From the NCBI GenBank assembly GCA_032622095.1, contig CP136062.1:13791710-13855709 (forward strand): DNA of 64,000 nucleotides. The letters run 5' to 3'. The position numbers and the translations under genes are program-made. Below the pieces are notes generated by a model, which was given only the letters and a program-made list of their open reading frames with translations, did not search any database and was not told the origin of the DNA. How positions within the stretch are numbered: position 1 is the first letter of the stretch; the number at the start of each line of letters is the position of its first letter. Source of the DNA: Siphonodentalium dalli. Lineage: Eukaryota > Mollusca > Scaphopoda > Gadilida > Siphonodentaliidae. Of the stretch, positions 15,527 through 29,800 are shown piece after piece.

Positions 15527-17884
15527 GTCTCAGGATGTACGATTCTATGACTCAGGATGTACGAGTCTATGACTCATTATGTACGATTCTATGTCCCAGG
15601 ATGTACGATTCTATGACTCAGGATGTACGATTCTATGACTCAGTATGTACGATTCTATGTCTCAGGATGTTCGATTCTATGTCTCAGGATGTACGATTCT
15701 ATGTCTCAGGATGTACGATTCTATGTTACAGGATGTATGATTATATGTCACAGGATGTATGATTCTATGTCTCAGGATGTATGATTCTATGTCTCAGGAT
15801 GTACGATTCTATGTCTCAGGATGTATGATTCTATGTCTCAGGATGTATGATACTATGTCTCAGGATGTACGATTCTATGTCCCAGGATGTATGATTCTAT
15901 GTCACAGGATGTATGATTCTATGTCTCAGGATGTATGATTCTATATCTCAGGATGTAAGATTATATGTCTCAGGATGTACGATTCTATTTCCCAGGATGT
16001 ATGATTCTATACCCAGGATGTACGATTCTATGTCCAAGGATGTATGATTCTATGTCGCAGGATGTAAGATTCTATGTCTCAGGATGTACGATTGTATGTC
16101 TCAGGATGTACGATTATATGTCCCAGGATGTACGATTCTATGTCCCAGGATGTATGATTCTATACCCAGGATGTACGATTCTATGTCCAAGGATGTATGA
16201 TTCTATGTCCCAGGATGTTTGATTCTATGTCCCAGGATGTATGATTCTATACCCAGGATGTACGATTCTATGTCTCAGGATGTATGATTCTATGTCCCAG
16301 GATGTACGATTCTATGTCCCAGGATGTATGATTCTATACCCAGGATGTACGATTCTATGTCCAAGGATGTATGATTCTATGTCTCAGGATGTAAGATTGC
16401 TTGTCCCAGGATGTACGATTCTATGTCCCAGGATGTATGATTCTATACCCAGGATGTACGATTCTATGTCCAAGGATGTATGATTCTATGTCGCAGGATG
16501 TAAGATTCTATGTCTCAGAATGTACGATTGTATGTCTGAGGATGTACGATTATATGTCCCAGGATGTACGATTCTATTCCAAGGATGTATAATTCTATCT
16601 ACCAGGATGTATGATTCTATGTCCCAGGATGTATGATTCTATACCCAGGATGTACGATTATATGTCTCAGGATGTATGATTCTATGTCCCAGGATGTACG
16701 ATTCTATGTCCCAGGATGTACGATTCTATGTCCCAGGATGTATGATTCTATACCCAGGATGTAAGATTCTATGTCCCAGGATGTATGATTCTATACCCAG
16801 GATGTACGATTCTATGTCCAATGATGTATGATTCTATGTCTCAGGATGTAAGATTCTATGTCCCAGGATGTACGATTCTATTTCCCAGGATGTATGATTT
16901 TATACCCAGGATGTACGATTCTATGTCCAAGGATGTATGATTCTATGTCTCAGGATGTACGATTGTATGTCCCAGGATGTACGATTCTATCTCCCAGGAT
17001 GTATGATTCTATTTCCCAGGATGTACAATTCTATGTCTCAGGATGTACGATTCTATGTCTCAGGATGTACGATTCTATGTCTCAGGATGTACGATTCTAT
17101 GTCCCAGGATGTATGATTCTATGTCTCAGGATGTATGATTTTATGTCTCAGGATGTACGATTCTATGTTCCAGGATGTATGATTCTATGTCTCAGGATGT
17201 ATGATTCTATGTCTCAGGATGTACGATTCTATGTCTCAGAATGTACGATTCTATGTCTCAGGATGTACGATTCTATGTCTCAGGATGTACGATTCTATGT
17301 CTCAGGATGTACGATTCTATGTCTCAGGATGTATGATTCCATGTCCCAGGATGTACGATTCTATGTCTCAGGATGTACGATTCTATGACTCAGGATGTAT
17401 GATGCTTTGTCCCAGGATGTAAGATTGTTTGTCCCAGGATGTATGATTCTATGTCTCAGGATGTATGATTCTATGTCTCAGGATGTAAGATTGTATGTCC
17501 CAGGATGTACGATTGTATGTCCCAGGATGTATGATTCTATACCCAGGATGTACGATTCTATGTCCAAGGATGTATGATTCTATGTCGCAGGATGTAATAT
17601 TCTATGTCTCGGGATGTACGATTGTATATCCCAGGATGTACGATTATATGTCCCAGGATGTACGATTCTATGTCCAAGGATGTATAATTCTATCTCCCAG
17701 GATGTATGATTCTATGTCCCAGGATGTATGATTCTATACCCAGGATGTAAGATTCTATGTCCCAGGATGTATGATTCTATACCGAGGATGTACGATTCTA
17801 TGTCCAAGGATGTATGATTCTATGTCTCAGGATGTAAGATTATATGTCCCAGGATGTACGATTCTATGACTCAGGATGTATGAT

Positions 17885-19136
17885 TCTATGTCTCAGGATG
17901 TACGATTCTATGTCTCAGGATGTATGATTCTATGTCCCAGGATGTATGATTCTATGTCCCAGGATGTATGATTCTATGTCTCAGGATGTACGATTCTATG
18001 TCTCAGGATGTATGATTCTATGTCCCAGAATGTATGATTCTATGTCTCAGGATGTATGAATCTATGTCTCAGGATGTACGATTCTATGTCTCAGGATGTA
18101 CGATTCTATGTCTCAGGATGTACGATTCTATGTCTCAGGATGTACGATTCTATGTCTCAGGATGTACGATTCTATGTCTCAGTATGTACGATTCTATGAC
18201 CCAGGATGTACGATTCTATGTCTCATTATGTACGATTCTATGTCTCAGGATGTACGATTATGTCTCAGGATGTACGATTCTATGTCTCAGGATGTACGAT
18301 TCTATGTCCCAGGATGTACGATTATATGTCTCAGGATGTATGATTCTATGTCCCAGGATGTACGATTCTATGTCACATGATGTAAGATTATATGTCCCAG
18401 GATGTACGATTCTATGTCTCAGGATGTACGATTCTATGTACAAGGATGTACGATTCTATTTCCCAGGATCTATGATTCTATGTCTCAGGATGTACGATTC
18501 TATGTCCAAGGATGTATGATTCTATGTCTCAGGATGTACGATTCTATGTCTCAGGATGTATGATTCTATGTCCCAGGATGTATGATTCTATGTCCCAGGA
18601 TGTATGATTCTATGTCTCAGGATGTACGATTCTATGTCTCAGGATGTATGATTCTATGTCCCAGAATGTATGATTCTATGTCTCAGGATGTATGAATCTA
18701 TGTCTCAGGATGTACGATTCTATGTCTCAGGATGTACGATTCTATGTCTCAGGATGTACGATTCTATGTCTCAGGATGTACGATTCTATGTCTCAGGATG
18801 TACGATTCTATGTCTCAGTATGTACGATTCTATGACCCAGGATGTACGATTCTATGTCTCATTATGTACGATTCTATGTCTCAGGATGTACGATTCTATG
18901 TCTCAGGATGTACGATTCTATGTCCCAGGATGTACGATTATATGTCTCAGGATGTATGATTCTATGTCCCAGGATGTACGATTCTATGTCACATGATGTA
19001 AGATTATATGTCCCAGGATGTACGATTCTATGTCTCAGGATGTACGATTCTATGTACAAGGATGTACGATTCTATTTCCCAGGATCTATGATTCTATGTC
19101 TCAGGATGTACGATTCTATGTCCAAGGATGTACGAT
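17885..19136 (+). repeat. Tandem duplication with about 636-bp period (two copies)
   Basis: The order around 17,885-18,520 repeats at about 18,521-19,136. The offset is 636 for most of the length (for example 18,034 to 18,670) and falls to 616 after 18,255, because the first copy carries an additional 20-bp monomer with GATTATGTCTC. This is a simple unequal-exchange product inside the satellite. Boundaries are good to about one monomer. Confidence 0.8.
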
Positions 19137-20291
19137 TCTATGTCTCATGATGTACGATTCTATGTCCAAGTATGTACGATTCTATGTCCCAGGATGTATG
19201 ATTCTATGTCCCAGGATGTACGATTCTATGTCCCAGAATGTATGATTCTATGTCACAGGATGTACGATTCTATGTCTCAGGATGTACGATTCTATGTCCA
19301 ATGATGTACGATTCTATGTCCCAGGATGTATGATTCTATGTCTCAGGATGTACGATTCTATGTCCCAGGATGTACGATTCTATGTCTCAGGATGTACGAT
19401 TCTATATCTAAGGATGTACGATTCTATGTCCCAGGATGTATGATTCTATGTCCCAGGATGTACGATTCTATGTCCAAGGATGTATGATTCTATGTCTCAG
19501 GATGTAAGATTCTATGTCCCAGGATGTATGATTCTATACCCAGGATGTACGATTCTATTTCCCAGGATGTATGATCCTATGTCTCAGGATGTAAGATTCT
19601 ATGTCTCAGGATGTACGATTCTATTTCCCAGAATGTATGATTCTATACCCAGGATGTACGATTCTATGTCCAAGGATGTATGATTCTATGTCGCAGGATG
19701 TAAGATTCTATGTCTCAGGATGTACGATTGTATGTCTCAGGATGTACGATTCTATGTCCCAGGATGTATGATTCTATACCCAGGATGTACGATTCTATGT
19801 CCAAGGATGTATGATTCTATGTCCCAGGATGTTTGATTCTATGTCCCAGGATGTATGATTCTATACCCAGGATGTACGATTCTATGTCTCAGGAAGTATG
19901 ATTCTATGTCCCAGAATGTACGATTCTATGTCCCAGGATGTATGATTCTATACCCAGGATGTACGATTCTATGTCCAAGGATGTATGATTCTATGTCTCA
20001 GGATGTATGATTCTATGTCCCAGGATGTACGATTCTATGTCTCAGGATGTACGATTCTATGTCTAAGGATGTACGATTCTATGCCCCAGGATGTATGATT
20101 CTATGTCCCAGGATGTACGATTCTATGTCCAAGGATGTATGATTCTATGTCTCAGGATGTAAGATTCTATGTCCAAGGATGTATGATTCTATACCCAGGA
20201 TGTACGATTGTATGTCTCAGGATGTACGATTATATGTCCCAGGATGTACGATTCTATGTCCCAGGATGTTTGATTCTATGTCCCAGGATGT

Positions 20292-20596
20292 ATGATTCTA
20301 TACCCAGGATGTACGATTCTATGTCTCAGGATGTATGATTCTATGTCCCAGGATGTACGATTCTATGTCCCAGGATGTATGATTCTATACCCAGGATGTA
20401 CGATTCTATGTCCAAGGATGTATGATTCTATGTCTCAGGATGTAAGATTGTATGTCCCAGGATGTACGATTCTATGTCCCAGGATGTATGATTCTATACC
20501 CAGGATGTACGATTGTATGTCTCAGGATGTACGATTATATGTCCCAGGATGTACGATTCTATGTCCCAGGATGTTTGATTCTATGTCCCAGGATGT
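20292..20596 (+). repeat. 305-bp higher-order unit, copy 1
   Basis: A 14-monomer unit of 305 bp, which equals eleven 22-bp plus three 21-bp monomers. The 21-bp monomers carry TATACCC in place of TATGTCCC. The next 305 bp repeats the same order; matching points include 20,292 to 20,597 and 20,452 to 20,757. A GATGTTTGATT marker monomer occurs at 20,268 and 20,573, and earlier at about 19,829 and 16,217. Confidence 0.8.
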
Positions 20597-20901
20597 ATGA
20601 TTCTATACCCAGGATGTACGATTCTATATCTCAGGATGTATGATTCTATGTCCCAGGATGTACGATTCTATGTCCCAGGATGTATGATTCTATACCCAGG
20701 ATGTACGATTCTATGTCCAAGGATGTATGATTCTATGTCTCAGGATGTAAGATTGTATGTCCCAGGATGTACGATTCTATGTCCCAGGATGTATGATTCT
20801 ATACCCAGGATGTACGATTCTATGTCCAAGGATGTATGATTCTATGTCGCAGGATGTAAGATTCTATGTCTCAGGATGTACGATTGTATGTCTCAGGATG
20901 T
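20597..20901 (+). repeat. 305-bp higher-order unit, copy 2
   Basis: Second tandem copy of the 14-monomer unit. It differs by a few substitutions (for example TCTATATCTC near 20,629) and merges into the left edge of the large duplicate at 20,761. The region 19,500-21,050 is the part of the window richest in 21-bp TATACCC monomers. Confidence 0.75.
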
Positions 20902-21759
20902 ACGATTCTATGTCCCAGGATGTACGATTCTATGTCCCAGGATGTATGATTCTATACCCAGGATGTAAGATTCTATGTCCCAGGATGTATGATTCTATAC
21001 CCAGGATGTACGATTCTATGTCCAAGGATGTATGATTCTATGTCTCAGGATGTAAGATTCTATGTCCCAGGATGTACGATTATATGTCTCAGGATGTATG
21101 ATTATATGTCCCAGGATGTACGATTCCATGTCTCAGGATGTACGATTCTATGTCCCAGGATGTATGAATCTATTTCCCAGGATGTACGATTCTATGTCCC
21201 AGGATGTATGATTCTATGTCCCAGGATGTATGATTCCTTGTCTCAGGATGTACGGTTCAATGTCTCAGGATGTAAGATTATATGTCCCAGGATGTATGAT
21301 TCTATGTCTCAGGATGTACGATTTTATGTCTCAGGATGTATGATTCTATTTCCCAGGATGTACGATTCTATGTCTCAGGATGTATGATTCCATGTCCCAG
21401 GATGTACGATTCTATGTCTCAGGATGTATGATTCCATGTCCCAGGATGTATGGTGCTATGTCCCAGGATGTACGATTCTATGTCCCAGGATGTACGATTC
21501 TATGTCTCAGGATGTACGATTCTATGTCTCAGGATGTACGATTCTATGTCTCAGGATGTACGATTCTATGTCTCAGGATGTACGATTCTATGTCTCAGGA
21601 TGTACGATTCTATGTCTCAGGATGTACGATTCTATGTCTCAGGATGTACGATTCTATGTCTCAGAATGTACGATTCTATGTCCCAGGATGTATGATTCTA
21701 TGTCACAGGATGTATGATTCTATGTCTCAGGATGTATGATTCTATGTCTCAGGATGTAC

Positions 21760-24700
21760 GATTCTATGTCTCAGGATGTAAGATTGTATGTCCCAGGATG
21801 TACGATTGTATGTCCCAGGATGTATGATTCTATTTCCCAGGATGTACGATTCTATGTCTCAGGATGTAATATTCTATGTCTCAGGATGTACGATTGTATA
21901 TCCCAGGATGTACGATTATATGTCCCAGGATGTACGATTCTATGTCCAAGGATGTATAATTCTATCTCCCAGGATGTATGATTCTATGTCCCAGGATGTA
22001 TGATTCTATACCCAGGATGTAAGATTCTATGTCCCAGGATGTATGATTCTATACCCAGGATGTACAATTCTATGTCCAAGGATGTATGATTCTATGTCTC
22101 AGGATGTAAGATTCTATGTCCCAGGATGTACGATTCTATTTCCAAGGATGTATGATTTTATACCCAGGATGTACGATTCTATGTCCAAGGATGTATGATT
22201 CTATGTCTCAGGATGGACGATTGTATGTCCCAGGATGTACGATTCTATGTCCCAGGATGTACGATTCTATTTCCCAGGATGTACGATTCTATGTCTCAGG
22301 ATGTATGATTCTATGTCTCAGGATGTACGATTCTATGTCTCAGGATGTACGATTCTATGTCCCAGGATGTATGATTCTATGTCTCAGGATGTACGATTCC
22401 ATGTCTCAGGATGTACGATTCTATGTCCCAGGATGTATGATTCCATGTCCCAGGATGTATGATTCTATTTCCCAGGATGTACGATTCTATGTCTCAGGAT
22501 GTATGATTCCATGTCCCAGGATGTACGATTCTATGACTCAGGATATACGATTCTATGACTCAGGATGTATGATTCTATGTCTCAGAATGTACGATTCTAT
22601 GTCTCAGGATGTATGATTCTATGTCCCAGGATGTATGATTCTATGTCTCAGGATGTATGATTCTATGTCTCAGGATGTACGATTCTATGTCTCAGGATGT
22701 ATGATTCTATGTCCCAGGATGTATGATTCTATGTCTCAGGATGTATGAATCTATGTCTCAGGATGTACGATTCTATGTCTCAGGATGTACGATTCTATGT
22801 CTCAGGATGTACGATTCTATGTCTCAGGATGTACGATTCTATGTCTCAGGATGTACGATTCTATGACCCAGAATGTACGATTCTATGTCTCAGTATGTAC
22901 GATTCTATGTCTCAGGATGTACGATTCTATGTCTCAGGATGTACGATTCTATGTCTCAGGATGTACGATTCTATGTCCCAGGATGTACGATTATATGTCT
23001 CAGGATGTATGATTCTATGTCCCAGGATGTACGATTCTATGTCTCAGGATGTACGATTCTATGTCCAATGATGTACGATTCTATGTCCCAGGATGTATGA
23101 TTCTATGTCTCAGGATGTACGATTCTATGTCCCAGGATGTACGATTCTATGTATCAGGATGTACGATTCTATGTATAAGGATGTACGATTCTATGTCCCA
23201 GGATGTACGATTCTATGTCTCAGGATGTACGATTCTATGTCTCAGGATGTACGATTCTATGTCCCAGGATGTATGATTCTATGTCACAGGATGTATGATT
23301 CTATGTCTCAGGATGTATGATTCTATGTCTCAGGATGTACGATTCTATGTCTCAGGATGTATGATTATATGTCACAGGATGTATGATTCTATGTCTCAGG
23401 ATGTACTATTCTATGTCCCAGGATGTATGATTCTATGTCACAGGATGTATGATTCTATGTCTCAGGATGTATGATTCTATGTCTCAGGATGTACGATTCT
23501 ATGTCTCAGGATGTACGATTCTATGTCTCAGGATGTACGATTCTATGTCTCAGGATGTATGAATCATGTTTCAGGATGTATGATTCTATGAATCAGGATG
23601 TATAATTATATGACTCAGGATATACGATTCTATGTCTCAGGATGTACGATTCTATGTCTCAGGATGTACGATTCTATGGCTCAGTATGTACGATTCTATG
23701 TCTCAGGTTGTACGATTCTATGTCTCAGGATGTACGATTCTATGTCACAGGATGTACGATTCTATGTCTCAGGATGTACGATTATATGCTGAGATGTATG
23801 ATTATATGTCCCAGGATGTACGATTCCATGTCTCAGGATGTACGATTCTATGTCCCAGGATGTATGATTCTATTTCCCAGGATGTACGATTCTATTTCCC
23901 AGGATGTATGATTCTATGTCCCAGGATGTATGATTCCATGTCTCAGGATGTACGGTTCAATGTCTCAGGATGTAAGATTATATGTCCCAGGATGTATGAT
24001 TCTATGTCTCAGAATGTACGATTTTATGTCTCAGGATGTATGATTCTATTTCCCAGGATGTACGATTTTATGTCTCAGGATGTATGATTCTATGACTCAG
24101 GATGTATGATTCTATGTCCCAGGATGTATGATTCTATGGCTCAGTATGTACGATTCTATGATTTAGTATGTACGATTCTATGTCCCAGGATGTACGATTC
24201 TATGTCTCAGGATGTACGATTATATGTCCCAGGATGTACGATTCTATGTCCCAGGATGTACGATTCAATGTCTCAGGATGTACGATTCTATGTTTCAGGA
24301 TGTACGATTCTATGTCTCAGGATGTACGATTCTATGACTCAGGATCTACGATTCTATGTCTCAGGATGTATGATTCTATGACTCAGGATGTACGATTCTA
24401 TGTCTCAGGATGTATGATTCTATGACTCAGGATGTATGATTCTATGTCTCAGGATGTACGATTATATGTCTCAGGATGTAAGATTGTATGTCTCAGGATG
24501 TACGATTCTATGTCCCAGGATGTACGATTCTATGTCTCAGGATGTATGATTTTATGTCTCAGGATGTATGATTTTATGTCTCAGGATGTACGATTCTATG
24601 TCCCAGGATGTACGATTCTATGTCTCAGGATGTATGATTTTATGTCTCAGGATGTAAGATTGTATGTCTCAGGATGTACGATTCTATGTCCCAGGATGTA

Positions 24701-26469
24701 CGATTCTATGTCCCAGGATGTATGATTCTATGTCTCAGGATGTAAGATTATATGTCCCAGGATGTACGATTCTATGTCCCAGGATGTACGATTCTATGTC
24801 CCAGGATGTACGATTCTATGACTCAGGATGTATGATTCTATGTCTCAGGATGTACGATTCTATGTCTCAGGATGTACGATTCTATGTCTCAGGATGTGCG
24901 ATTCTATTTCCCAGGATGTACGGTTATATGTCCCAGGATGTATGATTCTATGTCTCAGGATGTAAGATTGTATGTCCCAGGATGTACGATTCTATGTCTC
25001 AGGATGTACGATTCTATGTCCCAGGATGTATGATTCTATGTCTCAGGATGTACGATTCTATGTCCCAGAATGTACGATTCTATGTCTCAGGATGTACGAT
25101 TCTATGACTCAGGATGTACGATTCTATGTCCAAGGATGTATGATTCTATGTCTCAGGATGTACGATTCTATGTCCCAGGATGTATGATTCTATGTCCCAG
25201 GATGTATGATTCTATGTCCCAGTATGTATGATTCTATGTCCCTGGATGTATGATTCTATGTCCCAGGATGTAATATTCTATGTCTCAGGATGTACGATTA
25301 TACGTCCCAGGATGTATGATGCTATGTCCCAGGATGTAAGATTGTATGTCCCAGGATGTAAGATTCTATGTCTCAGGATGTATGATTCTATGTCTCAGGA
25401 TGTACGATTCTATGTCTCAGGATGTAAGATTCTATGTCTCAGGATGTATGATTCTATGTCTCAGGATGTATGATTCTATGTATCAGGATGTATGATTCTA
25501 TGTCTCAGGATGTACGATTCCATGTCCAAGGATGTATGATTCTATGTCTCAGGATGTACGATTCTATGTCCCAGGATGTATGATTCTATGTCCCAGGATG
25601 TATGATTCTATGTCCCAGGATGTATGATTCTATGTCCCAGGATGTAATATTCTATGTATCAGGATGTACGATTATATGTCCCAGGATGTATGATGCTATG
25701 TCCCAGGAAGTAAGATTGTATGTCCCAGGATGTACGATTCTATGTCTCATGATGTATGATTCTATGTCTCAGGATGTACGATTCTATGTCTCAGGATGTA
25801 AGATTCTATGTCTCAGGATGTATGATTCTATGTATCAGGATGTATGATTCTATGTATCAGGATGTATGATTCTATGTCTCAGGATGTACGATTCTATGAC
25901 TCAGGATGTACGATTCTATGTCTCAGGATGTATGATTCTATGTCTCAGGATGTATGCTTCTATGTCTCAGGATGTATGATTCTATGTCTCAGGATGTAAG
26001 ATTGTATGTCCCAGGATGTATGATTCTATGTCTCAGGATGTATGTTTCTATGTATCAGGATGTATGATTCTATGTCTCAGGATGTATGATGCTATGTCTC
26101 AGGATGTATGCTTCTATGTCTCAGGATGTACGATTCTATGTCCCGGGTTGTTAGATTCTATGTCCCAGGATGTATGATTCTATGGCTCAGTATGTACGAT
26201 TCTATGACTCAGTATGTACGATTCTATGTCCCAGGATGTACGATTCTATGTCTCAGGATGTACGATTATATGTCCCAGGATGTACGATTCTATGTCCCAG
26301 GATGTACGATTCTATGTCCCAGAATGTACGATTCTATGTCTCGGGATGTACGATTCTATGACTCAGGATGTACGAGTCTATGACTCAGTATGTACGATTC
26401 TATGTCCCAGGATGTACGATTCTATGACTCTGGATGTACGATTCTATGACTCAGTATGTACGATTCTAT
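21760..26469 (+). repeat. About 5-kb higher-order repeat unit B1
   Basis: Counterpart of A1 inside the large duplicate, at offset 20,760 falling to 20,758. It shares the A1 landmarks (shifted monomers near 23,560 and 23,788). It lacks the single inserted bases that A1 carries near 4,835 and 5,406, so those are private to A1. Confidence 0.8.
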
Positions 26470-26857
26470 GTTCCAGGATGTACGATTCTATGTCTCAGGA
26501 TGTATGATTCTATGTCTCAGGATGTACGATTCTATGTTCCAGGATGTATGATTCTATGTCTCAGGATGTATGATTCTATGTCTCAGGATGTACGATTCTA
26601 TGTCTCAGATTGTACGATTCTATGTCTCAGGATGTACGATTCTATGTCTCAGGATGTACGATTCTATGTCTCAGGATGTACGATTCTATGTCTCAGGATG
26701 TACGATTCTATGTCTCAGGATGTATGATTCCATGTCCCAGGATGTACTATTCTATGTCTCAGGATGTACGTTTCTATGACTCAGGATGTATGATGCTTTG
26801 TCCCAGGATGTAAGATTGTATGTCCCAGGATGTACGATTCTATGTCTCAGGATGTAT

Positions 26858-29800
26858 GATTCTATGTCTCAGGATGTAAGATTGTATGTCCCAGGATGTA
26901 CGATTGTATGTCCCAGGATGTATGATTCTATACCCAGGATGTACGATTCTATGTCCAAGGATGTATGATTCTATGTCGCAGGATGTAATATTCTATGTCT
27001 CAGGATGTACGATTGTATATCCCAGGATGTACGATTATATGTCCCAGGATGTACGATTCTATGTCCAAGGATGTATAATTCTATCTCCCAGGATGTATGA
27101 TTCTATGTCCCAGGATGTATGATTATATACCCAGGATGTAAGATTCTATGTCCCAGGATGTATGATTCTATACCCAGGATGTACAATTCTATGTCCAAGG
27201 ATGTATGATTCTATGTCTCAGGATGTAAGATTCTATGTCCCAGGATGTACGATTCTATTTCCAAGGATGTATGATTTTATACCCAGGATGTACGATTCTA
27301 TGTCCAAGGATGTATGATTCTATGTCTCAGGATGTACGATTGTATGTCCCAGGATGTACGATTCTATGTCCCAGGATGTACGATTCTATTTCCCAGGATG
27401 TACGATTCTATGTCTCAGGATGTATGATTCTATGTCTCAGGATGTACGATTCTATGTCTCAGGATGTACGATTCTATGTCCCAGGATGTATGATTCTATG
27501 TCTCAGGATGTACGATTCCATGTCTCAGGATGTACGATTCTATGTCCCAGGATGTATGATTCCATGTCCCATGATGTATGATTCTATTTCCCAGGATGTA
27601 CGATTCTATGTCTCAGGATGTATGATTCCATGTCCCAGGATGTACGATTCTATGACTCAGGATATACGATTCTATGACTCAGGATGTATGATTCTATGTC
27701 TCAGAATGTATGATTCTATGTCTCAGGATGTATGATTCTATGTCCCAGGATGTATGATTCTATGTCTCAGGATGTATGATTCTATGTCTCAGGATGTACG
27801 ATTCTATGTCTCAGGATGTATGATTCTATGTCCCAGGATGTATGATTCTATGTCTCAGGATGTATGAATCTATGTCTCAGGATGTACGATTCTATGTCTC
27901 AGGATGTACGATTCTATGTCTCAGGATGTACGATTCTATGTCTCAGGATGTACGATTCTATGTCTCAGGATGTACGATTCTATGACCCAGAATGTACGAT
28001 TCTATGTCTCAGTATGTACGATTCTATGTCTCAGGATGTACGATTCTATGTCTCAGGATGTACGATTCTATGTCTCAGGATGTACGATTCTATGTCCCAG
28101 GATGTACGATTATATGTCTCAGGATGTATGATTCTATGTCCCAGGATGTACGATTCTATGTCACATGATGTAAGATTATATGTCCCAGGATGTACGATTC
28201 TATGTCTCAGGATGTACGATTCTATGTACAAGGATGTACGATTCTATTTCCCAGGATCTATGATTCTATTTCTCAGGATGTACGATTCTATGTCCAAGGA
28301 TGTACGATTCTATGTCTCATGATGTATGATTCTATGTCCCAGGATGTACGATTCTATGTCCCAGGATGTATGATTCTATGTCACAGGATGTACGATTCTA
28401 TGTCTGAGGATGTACGATTCTATGTCCAATGATGTACGATTCTATGTCCCAGGATGTATGATTGTATGTCTCAGGATGTACGATTCTATGTCCCAGGATG
28501 TACGATTCTATGTATCAGGATGTACGATTCTATGTATAAGGATCTACGATTCTATGTCCCAGGATGTACGATTCTATGTCTCAGGATGTACGATTCTATG
28601 TCTCAGGATGTACGATTCTATGTCCCAGGATGTATGATTCTATGTCACAGGATGTATGATTCTATGTCTCAGGATGTATGATTCTATGTCTCAGGATGTA
28701 CGATTCTATGTCTCAGGATGTATGATTATATGTCTCAGGATGTATGATTCTATGTCTCAGGATGTACTATTCTATGTCCCAGGATGTATGATTCTATGTC
28801 ACAGGATGTATGATTCTATGTCTCAGGATGTATGATTCTATGTCTCAGGATGTACGATTCTATGTCTCAGGATGTACGATTCTATGTCTCAGGATGTACG
28901 ATTCTATGTCTCAGGATGTATGAATCATGTTTCAGGATGTATGATTCTATGAATCAGGATGTATAATTATATGACTCAGGATATACGATTCTATGTCTCA
29001 GGATGTACGATTCTATGTCTCAGGATGTACGATTCTATGGCTCAGTATGTACGATTCTATGTCTCAGGTTGTACGATTCTATGTCTCAGGATGTACGATT
29101 CTATGTCACAGGATGTACGATTCTATGTCTCAGGATGTACGATTATATGCTGAGATGTATGATTATATGTCCCAGGATGTACGATTCCATGTCTCAGGAT
29201 GTACGATTCTATGTCCCAGGATGTATGATTCTATTTCCCAGGATGTACGATTCTATTTCCCAGGATGTATGATTCTATGTCCCAGGATGTATGATTCCAT
29301 GTCTCAGGATGTACGGTTCAATGTCTCAGGATGTAAGATTATATGTCCCAGGATGTATGATTCTATGTCTCAGGATGTACGATTTTATGTCTCAGGATGT
29401 ATGATTCTATTTCCCAGGATGTACGATTTTATGTCTCAGGATGTATGATTCTATGACTCAGGATGTATGATTCTATGTCCCAGGATGTATGATTCTATGG
29501 CTCAGTATGTACGATTCTATGATTTAGTATGTACGATTCTATGTCCCAGGATGTACGATTCTATGTCTCAGGATGTACGATTATATGTCCCAGGATGTAC
29601 GATTCTATGTCCCAGGATGTACGATTCAATGTCTCAGGATGTACGATTCTATGTTTCAGGATGTACGATTCTATGTCTCAGGATGTACGATTCTATGACT
29701 CAGGATCTACGATTCTATGTCTCAGGATGTATGATTCTATGACTCAGGATGTACGATTCTATGTCTCAGGATGTATGATTCTATGACTCAGGATGTATGA

